Origin: Bacteroidota bacterium
Lineage (GTDB): Bacteria > Bacteroidota > Bacteroidia > Chitinophagales > Saprospiraceae
Direction: 5' to 3'
Length of the DNA: 56,231 nt
NCBI GenBank assembly: GCA_009908745.1
Contig: JAAAOU010000112.1
Coordinates: forward strand, 1-56,231
Shown: positions 51,360-56,231 of the stretch, in pieces
Layout: every line of letters begins with the position of its first letter
How positions within the stretch are numbered: position 1 is the stretch's first letter
Position numbers and translations under genes: made by a program
The notes under the pieces: generated by a model
What the model saw: only the letters and a program-made list of their open reading frames with translations
Database searches by the model: none
Told to the model about the DNA's origin: nothing

Positions 51360-51983
51360 TTAGTTCCTAATAGCCGGCCAGAATGCTTCGGCATGAGCAC
51401 CCAGTGCTGCGTACACGGCTTCGCGGATGGCCGTGTCTTCTAGCCGGCTTTGGTCTTTATGTTCAATAATCCGGTCGGTATACATCAAACGCAATGACGG
51501 ATGCGCTAGTATGACCTCCAATGCCCAGGGCCCCTCGGCGTCCATCCCGACTGAGGACAAAGGGAACTGACGGGCGGTTTCCTCCAGTAGCTCCACCAGC
51601 ACATCTGCCGGTGCAAGTGCCTTGGCTTTTTGGTGTAGCCGGGGCAGGTGGCGCAAGCACAAATCTGCACTGTAAACCTCCGCAGCGCCCAACTGCCCGG
51701 GGTAAGGGCGCAGGCTTTTGCGCAACTGTTGTTCCTCAAAATCACGGTGCACAAAGAACTGGGCGGCCCTGAATACATAAGTCGCTGCCCATAGCGCGGC
51801 TTCCTCATCCAAAGCGGGGACTTCCCCCGGCCAGCGCAGACGCTCTGTTTCCTCCCACTCCGCCAGCAGCGCCTTTGCCCGCTGTTTTTCTGCGTCTGAA
51901 AACGCATCGGTGGAGGCGTGCACAACTGCTGTGCCATCTTGTTGCAGTTCTTGCAAAAAATTCGTCAGTAAAGTATCCATCAT
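51360..51983 (-). CDS. MATS bpX4-like helical protein, first gene of the operon
   Basis: A 207-aa soluble, almost all-helical protein with two alternative Met starts. Its blocks (EWEETERLRWPGEVPALDEEAA, AATYVFRAAQFFVHRDFEEQ, SLRPYPGQLGAAEVYSADLCL, RHLPRLHQKAKAL) match the bpX4-type subunit that accompanies MoxR and vWA-propeller genes. It opens the five-gene operon. The nearest promoter-like element upstream is TTATTTTG on the minus strand near 52029-52036, close to but not matching TAnnTTTG. Function unknown; the family assignment is from memory of conserved patterns. Confidence 0.65.
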   Translation of the reverse strand: MMDTLLTNFLQELQQDGTAVVHASTDAFSDAEKQRAKALLAEWEETERLRWPGEVPALDEEAALWAATYVFRAAQFFVHRDFEEQQLRKSLRPYPGQLGAAEVYSADLCLRHLPRLHQKAKALAPADVLVELLEETARQFPLSSVGMDAEGPWALEVILAHPSLRLMYTDRIIEHKDQSRLEDTAIREAVYAALGAHAEAFWPAIRN

Positions 51984-52121
51984 AGGGTCGTTCTGGGCGC
52001 AACTGTATTGCCAACCCCGGCCTCGGCAAAATAATTCCCGAGCTTATGCATAAAATCAAGCCCCCAAGCAAACAAATTCAGCGTTTAAACATTTAAAGTT
52101 TAAACACTAAAATAATTAGTT

Positions 52122-52478
52122 ATGACTTACAAGGAAAAAGCACAAGACATCTACAACAAGCTCGGCAGCGGTCAATTGCTCGAGGCTTTCGATCAGTACT
52201 ACGCCGATAATGTGGTAATGGAAGAGCCCACCGGCAAACGCGAAGGCAAGCCGGCCTGCCGCGAGTACGAGGTCAACTTTTTGAACAGCATCCAAGAGTT
52301 CCACAACCTTGATGTAAAAAGCGTAACCTCTGACGAAGATAACGCTACAACCACTATCGAAAGCGCTATGGAGGTGACCTTCAAAGATGGCAACCGCGCC
52401 AACATGGAGCAGGTCGCCGTGCAGCAATGGGAAGGGGACCAGATTGTGCATGAGCGTTTTTACTACAACGCCGGGTAA
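52122..52478 (+). CDS. SnoaL-like (NTF2 superfamily) protein
   Basis: A 118-aa single-domain protein of the NTF2-like alpha+beta-barrel superfamily. The N-terminal helix (DIYNKLGSGQLLEAFDQYYADN) and sheet strands (ATTTIESAMEVTFKDGN, MEQVAVQQWEGDQIVHERFYY) are typical of SnoaL-type proteins. There is no signal peptide and no catalytic motif that would identify a substrate. It is cytosolic, small and monocistronic. A bidirectional terminator lies just downstream, shared with the convergent methyltransferase gene. Confidence 0.85.
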   Translation: MTYKEKAQDIYNKLGSGQLLEAFDQYYADNVVMEEPTGKREGKPACREYEVNFLNSIQEFHNLDVKSVTSDEDNATTTIESAMEVTFKDGNRANMEQVAVQQWEGDQIVHERFYYNAG

Positions 52479-52508
52479 GACGGATTTTAGTCGCAAAAGT
52501 ATATGGAA

Positions 52509-52543
52509 AGAGTCAGTGCCTACTAAGCATTGGCTCTTTTTTT
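52509..52543. terminator. Bidirectional terminator between SnoaL-like and methyltransferase genes
   Basis: AGAGTCAGTGC pairs with GCATTGGCTCT around a 6-nt loop, flanked by T7 on the plus-strand side, between convergent genes. Confidence 0.75.
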
Positions 52544-53755
52544 ATTGTGAAAATACACCGCCTTCAAATAAGCCCCCTCCGGAAACCCAACGGGGTGGTC
52601 CACATCGTGAAAAGTGCGGTTTATTTCCCGGAAAGAAGCGGGCAGTACGGCGGTGACGGCACCAAAAAAATCCTCTGCGCTCACCCGGCTGGAGCAGGAG
52701 GCCAGCATCAGTATGCCTTCAGGCTTTACCAATTTGGCAGACAGCTGCGCCAACCGCTGGTACGCCTGCAGGGCACGCTCCCGCTCGCTCGCTTTTTTGG
52801 CAAAAGAGGGCGGATCTACTACCACGATGTCAAACTGTTCACCCTGCTTTTCTAGCTTCTCCATCTGCTCGAAGGCATCCCCGGGGAGGGGGTGGTGTGT
52901 GCCGGATACTTTGTTTAGAGCTACATTTTGCTTCGCCATCTCCAGTGCCTGAGCGCTGATGTCCAAGCTCGTGACTTCGGTAGCGCCACCCGACAGCGCG
53001 TGTACGGAGAAACCGCCAGCGTAGGCAAACACGTCGAGCACGCTTTTGCCTTTAGCCAGCTCCCCTATCCGTTTGCGGTTGTGCCGGTGGTCGAGGAAAT
53101 AGCCGGTCTTATGCCCTCTGACTACATTTGCGCGGAAGCGCAGGCCGTGCTCGCGGAAGACAATAGCCTCCTGTGGTAAATCTCCGTAGATCACCTGACC
53201 TTCTTCCAAGCCGTACAATTCTTCAGGCTGCTGCTGTACGTTCCGGCTCAGCCGCAGTACTACCGTTTGGCATCCGCTGAGGCGCAGCAGGGGCATCAGT
53301 ACTTCCCTCAGGTAAGGCACCCAAATCAGGGAATACAATTTCACCACCAACACATAGTCGTACACATCGGTCACTAGGCCCGGTAAGCCGTCGTTTTCCC
53401 CGTAGACCAGCCGGTAGCTGTTGGTATCGGTCTGCAGCAGGGGCTGCCGCCGCTCGTAGGCTTGCTCTATCTTGCCGGCAAACCACTGCGCATTGATGGT
53501 AGCGGGCTTATTGAACTGCAGCGCTTTGATGCGGATGGGCGAGTAAGGGTCGTACAGACCGGCTGCCAAAAATTTGTCTTTCTTCCGGTCGAAGATAATC
53601 ACCAAACTGCCCGCCTCCCCCTCAGCATTCTGTTTGGTGATGGATTCTTCGAAAACCCAAGGGTGCCCCTGCCGTAAGGCGCGCTCGGCGGCGGGCTTGA
53701 CGTGTACGGCTAAACGCTTGGCGGGCGGGCTTGGCAAGTGTCGAAGTGTTTCCAT
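52523..53755 (-). CDS. RlmI-type 23S rRNA methyltransferase
   Basis: A 410-aa class I SAM-dependent methyltransferase. The N-terminal PUA-like domain (residues 13-85; RALRQGHPWVFEESI, AAGLYDPYSPIRIKAL) precedes a RlmI-type linker, then the SAM fold (about 205-400) with SVLDVFAYAGGFSVHAL, EVTSLDISAQAL, and the catalytic motif IVVDPPSFAKK. By family it methylates a cytosine in 23S rRNA (RlmI makes m5C1962 in E. coli); the exact site here is not proven. Ends in a terminator shared with the neighbouring convergent gene. Confidence 0.92.
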   Translation of the reverse strand: METLRHLPSPPAKRLAVHVKPAAERALRQGHPWVFEESITKQNAEGEAGSLVIIFDRKKDKFLAAGLYDPYSPIRIKALQFNKPATINAQWFAGKIEQAYERRQPLLQTDTNSYRLVYGENDGLPGLVTDVYDYVLVVKLYSLIWVPYLREVLMPLLRLSGCQTVVLRLSRNVQQQPEELYGLEEGQVIYGDLPQEAIVFREHGLRFRANVVRGHKTGYFLDHRHNRKRIGELAKGKSVLDVFAYAGGFSVHALSGGATEVTSLDISAQALEMAKQNVALNKVSGTHHPLPGDAFEQMEKLEKQGEQFDIVVVDPPSFAKKASERERALQAYQRLAQLSAKLVKPEGILMLASCSSRVSAEDFFGAVTAVLPASFREINRTFHDVDHPVGFPEGAYLKAVYFHNKKRANA

Positions 53756-53854
53756 TATTGAAAGGTATAGAATTATGGCGTTATTGTTCTTTTAAATACG
53801 CGAATTCAGCGTTAAGCCCCCGTTAAAGCGCTCGCATCGCATGTGTAATACCTG

Positions 53855-53862
53855 TATATTTG
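53855..53862 (+). promoter_or_regulatory. -7 element of the small Arg/Trp-rich secreted protein gene
   Basis: TATATTTG matches TAnnTTTG, 24 nt before the ATG at 53886. Confidence 0.5.
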
Positions 53863-53885
53863 GAATGTAATCAAAACGCAACGCC

Positions 53886-54185
53886 ATGAAAATGATCTTG
53901 CTCACCGCCGTATTGGCTTGTTTCCTCATCGGGACGGCCACAGCACAGCATAGCGATCAGAACCCCCGCGCCCAAGAAGCCTACGAAGCTTACGAGGGCA
54001 AGGTGGATGCCAAGCACGCCGCCAGCCTCGGGGCCACGGTCGACAACACCTACCAAGCTTATGACCCCATCCTGATCAAAGAGCAGCGCAAGCGCGAACG
54101 CATCGAGTTCCGCCGTCAGCTGCGCCTGGAACGGGCCCGCCGCCCGCGTATCATCAACCCCCGCTGGGGCTGGCGCCGTTGGTAA
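53886..54185 (+). CDS. Small secreted protein with basic Arg/Trp-rich tail
   Basis: A 99-aa protein with a signal peptide (about 1-21, ending TATAQ). The short mature chain has a repeated acidic/aromatic segment (EAYEAYEGK, then TVDNTYQAYDP) and a strongly basic C-terminal third with many Arg and four Trp/Phe-type residues ending NPRWGWRRW. The tail might bind peptidoglycan or lipopolysaccharide, or simply reflect an outer-membrane anchoring region. No family was recognised. It lies next to lpoB and a COG3014 gene, so a cell-wall role is possible. Confidence 0.6.
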   Translation: MKMILLTAVLACFLIGTATAQHSDQNPRAQEAYEAYEGKVDAKHAASLGATVDNTYQAYDPILIKEQRKRERIEFRRQLRLERARRPRIINPRWGWRRW

Positions 54186-54195
54186 TATCTTGGTA

Positions 54196-54238
54196 GCGCA
54201 GGAAAGCAGTGCTATTTATTATCGCTGCTTTCCCGCGC
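54196..54238 (+). terminator. Hairpin between the small secreted protein and lpoB
   Basis: GCGCAGGAAAGCAG pairs with CTGCTTTCCCGCGC around a 15-nt loop. The T-run is poor. Confidence 0.55.
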
Positions 54239-54283
54239 CGCTATGATGCGCATTTTCAAAACAAAACCTAAAACAAAATCTAC

Positions 54284-54865
54284 ATGACACGTTTCCTTCC
54301 CTTCCTCTTATTCGCTGTTTTGTTGATCGGCACTTCCTGCAACCGGCAGGTGCAACGCATTGAAACGGACACCACGGTGGATCTCAGCGGCCGCTGGAAC
54401 GATACCGACGCCCGCCTGACAGCCGCCGAGCTAGTCACCGAGATTATGGGGCAACCCTGGCTGGAACGCCACACGAGCCGTACAGGCAAGCGCCCGGTCG
54501 TAATTGTCGGTATGGTCGACAACAAATCCCATGAACATATAGAAGCGGAGGTTTTCACCAAAGAGCTGGAAAAAGCCTTTGTCAAAAGCGGCCGCGTCCG
54601 CCTAGTGCAGGGTGGCCAAAAGCGCGAGCAAATCCGCCGCGAGCGTGCCGACCAGCAGAACAACGCCTCCCAGTCCACCATGAAGCAGTGGGGCCTGGAA
54701 GTCGGCGCGGACTACATGCTGCAGGGCTCCATCAACTCCATCATGGATGCCTACAAGCGCAAGAAAGTCATCTATTACCAGATCGACATGACGCTGGCGA
54801 ACATCGAGACCAACGAAATCGTGTGGATCGGTGATAAGAAGATCAAGAAGTTTGTGAAGAATTAG
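54284..54865 (+). CDS. lpoB: Penicillin-binding protein activator LpoB
   Basis: A 193-aa outer-membrane lipoprotein: lipobox LIGTSC (Cys19). The mature part shows the LpoB signature, with VDLSGRWNDTDARLTAAEL near the start, VVIVGMVDNKSHEHIEAEVFT and DYMLQGSINSIMDAY followed by INSxxD-type strands ending VWIGDKKIKKFVK. LpoB reaches through the periplasm to stimulate a bifunctional penicillin-binding protein. The next gene, 91 nt on, encodes a COG3014 lipoprotein, a combination frequently seen beside LpoB. The hairpin at 54871-54906 separates the two. Confidence 0.92.
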   Translation: MTRFLPFLLFAVLLIGTSCNRQVQRIETDTTVDLSGRWNDTDARLTAAELVTEIMGQPWLERHTSRTGKRPVVIVGMVDNKSHEHIEAEVFTKELEKAFVKSGRVRLVQGGQKREQIRRERADQQNNASQSTMKQWGLEVGADYMLQGSINSIMDAYKRKKVIYYQIDMTLANIETNEIVWIGDKKIKKFVKN

Positions 54866-54870
54866 CCGGC

Positions 54871-54906
54871 GTGCCGCCCTTGCCGCTTGTAGGCGAACGG
54901 CGGCAC
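54871..54906 (+). terminator. Hairpin between lpoB and the COG3014 gene
   Basis: GTGCCGCC pairs perfectly with GGCGGCAC around a 20-nt loop. No clear T-run, so attenuation or mere stabilisation is possible. Confidence 0.45.
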
Positions 54907-54956
54907 CCTTCTAGTTTTGACTACCCCTTCTATGACGCTACACGCCAGCACCACTT

Positions 54957-56231
54957 ATGAAAAACCACTACACCATATTGCTCCTGTGCCTGACGGTACT
55001 GCTGAGCTCCTGTGCTTCTTTCGAGCGCTACCGGCTGCAGTACAATCAGATGGTGGAGCAGAGTGACTTTACCCAAGCGGCCAAGCTGATTGAGAAAAAG
55101 CGGTTCTACAAAAAGGACCGCAACCGGGTGCTGTACTACTTGGAGCTGGGTGCCTTGGCCCGCATGCAGGGCGACTTGGCGAAGAGCAATGAGTACCTGA
55201 ACAAGGCCGATTACCTGATCGAAGACCGCCGCTCCTCTCTCGGAAAGGAAGGCTTGTCGATGCTGAGCAACCCCCGTGTAACCCCGTACCAAACCGAGTA
55301 CTTTGAAAACATAGCGGTACATTACCTCAAAAGCCTGAATTTCCTGCAGCTGGGCGACCTTTCCGCCGCCCGGGTAGAGGCCCGCCGCACCAATATCCGC
55401 CTGCAGGAGCTCAACGATGCCGTGCCGGACAAGCCTTTGAAGTACAACGACGACGTGCTTGGCCATATCGTCATGGGGTTGAGCTACGAAGCGAATGGAG
55501 AGTGGAATAACGCCTTCATTGCTTACCGCAACGCCGCAGAGCTGTTCATAGAAGACGGGCAGGTGCACCCGTACATGGGCGTAGCGATGCCGGAGCAGCT
55601 TAAGTGTGACCTGGTGCGCCTCGCGGAGCTGAATGGCTTTGCGGGGGAAGCGCGCCGCTATGAGCGTATGCTGCGGCCCCGCTGTAAAGAGCAGGTCGGC
55701 GAAGGCGGCAGTTTGGTAATCTTTTGGGAAAATGGGCAGGGGCCGATCAAGGAAGAAAACATTATCGGCTTTAACATCCTGCGCAACTCCAATACCGGTG
55801 AGCTGCGCTTCGTCAATCAGCAGTATGGCCTGAATTACAGCTTCGGCCGGCAGACTTACAACGAATACAACGGCTTTGAAGGCGTCAACAGCTTGCGGGT
55901 AGCCCTGCCGGCTTTCCGCGACCGGCAGTACCCGCTGCGGGGGGCGCAAATCAAATACCCTGGTGGGGTGAAAGACTTGGAAATGGTGGAAAACCTCAAC
56001 GTTGTGGCGGAGCAATCACTGCGCGACCGCTTCGGCCGGGAGCTGGCGAATGCCCTGATCCGCCTGGCCGCCAAGGAAGCCGTGGAAGCGGGCCTGCGCT
56101 CTATTAAAACCAAAAAGAAGAGCGAGGACGAAGACGGAGAGGAGAAGAAAAACGATGAAGACGAAGAACAGAACGAGGAGGAAGAGTACTCTGAGACCTT
56201 AGGCATCCTTCTGGGCGCTACTGCCGATATC
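54957..56231 (+). CDS. COG3014 family TPR-containing lipoprotein (partial, cut by window end)
   Basis: The ATG at 54957 opens a frame of 425 codons that continues past the window end. A signal and lipobox LLSSC (Cys19) are followed by helical repeats of TPR type (YYLELGALARMQGDLAKSN, YLNKADYLIEDRR, VHYLKSLNFLQLGD). The region around QAFIAYRNAAELFIEDG-like blocks is also typical of COG3014 proteins. The C-terminal part visible is a highly charged Glu/Lys-rich stretch (EDEDGEEKKNDEDEEQNEEE). It adjoins lpoB and is probably an outer-membrane partner in the same cell-wall process. Function of the family is not firmly known. Confidence 0.85.
   Translation, partial: MKNHYTILLLCLTVLLSSCASFERYRLQYNQMVEQSDFTQAAKLIEKKRFYKKDRNRVLYYLELGALARMQGDLAKSNEYLNKADYLIEDRRSSLGKEGLSMLSNPRVTPYQTEYFENIAVHYLKSLNFLQLGDLSAARVEARRTNIRLQELNDAVPDKPLKYNDDVLGHIVMGLSYEANGEWNNAFIAYRNAAELFIEDGQVHPYMGVAMPEQLKCDLVRLAELNGFAGEARRYERMLRPRCKEQVGEGGSLVIFWENGQGPIKEENIIGFNILRNSNTGELRFVNQQYGLNYSFGRQTYNEYNGFEGVNSLRVALPAFRDRQYPLRGAQIKYPGGVKDLEMVENLNVVAEQSLRDRFGRELANALIRLAAKEAVEAGLRSIKTKKKSEDEDGEEKKNDEDEEQNEEEEYSETLGILLGATADI

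Noticed and set aside
54930-56015. A 361-codon minus-strand frame
   Set aside because: Antisense of the COG3014 gene, which has a signal, lipobox and TPR pattern. The antisense frame has no recognisable protein.
1-56231. CRISPR arrays, rRNA and tRNA genes
   Set aside because: No regularly spaced repeats were seen beyond the two tandem units at 37808, and no conserved rRNA blocks or tRNA T-loop motif in a cloverleaf context was recognised by eye. A tRNAscan or Infernal run would settle it.

Overview
The window reads as a chromosomal segment of a Bacteroidota bacterium, most like a Saprospiria/Lewinella-type marine member (the class is inference). The evidence is TAnnTTTG-type -7 promoter elements with a TTG about 20 nt upstream, a type IX secretion C-terminal domain, two SusC-like TonB receptors (one paired with a DUF4249 lipoprotein), DUF4837 and DUF4175 proteins, a long Bacteroidota-type amidophosphoribosyltransferase, and a LytS/LytTR pair. 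No tRNA, rRNA, CRISPR array or complete insertion sequence was recognised.

Layout. 1-3 kb: a two-gene minus-strand glycosyltransferase operon (GT2, ArnT-like GT39) and a small membrane protein. 3-5.5 kb: an AT-richer patch with the wreck of a VapB/PIN toxin-antitoxin pair and two tandem outer-membrane paralogs flanking a lone MntA-type nucleotidyltransferase. 5.6-10.2 kb: a D-Ala-D-Ala dipeptidase whose signal peptide is missing, a MoxR ATPase, a DUF4837 lipoprotein and an ECF sigma/anti-sigma pair. 10.2-14 kb: htpG, a short non-coding stretch, a secreted beta-barrel-like protein and an SRAP (YedK/HMCES) protein. 14.0-14.75 kb: a gene-free stretch with several DnaA-box-like 9-mers and an AT-rich segment, a candidate replication origin; two more boxes follow the heme A synthase gene. 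16-18.7 kb: a YqeY-like protein, rsmA/ksgA and divergent pdxA. 18.7-24.3 kb: a palindromic repeat element, a TonB receptor with a C-terminal frameshift, DUF4249, an OmpA-like lipoprotein and an alpha/beta hydrolase. 24.4-29 kb: an M1 peptidase and a T9SS cargo protein. 29-37.5 kb: a giant DUF4175 coiled-coil protein, an HATPase, ybeY, amidophosphoribosyltransferase, a glucosaminidase, a CBS protein and a second OmpA-like lipoprotein. 38-44.3 kb: a TonB receptor, two accessory proteins (one with a T9 tract that throws the start out of frame) and a LytS/LytTR two-component system.

The most unusual locus is 44.5-52 kb on the minus strand. It is a tightly packed five-gene operon that I recognise as a MoxR-vWA-beta-propeller ternary system (MATS): a helical bpX4-like protein, a RavA-like MoxR AAA+ ATPase, a bpX-type accessory protein, a protein with a degenerate vWA domain plus beta-propeller, and a bpX6-like protein with TPR-type helices and a second propeller. 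These systems were predicted by comparative genomics to be NTP-dependent conflict or signalling machines; I know of no established biochemical mechanism.

52-56.2 kb returns to housekeeping: a SnoaL-like protein, an RlmI-type rRNA methyltransferase, a small Arg/Trp-rich secreted protein, LpoB and a COG3014 lipoprotein cut by the window end. The last genes probably serve peptidoglycan synthesis.
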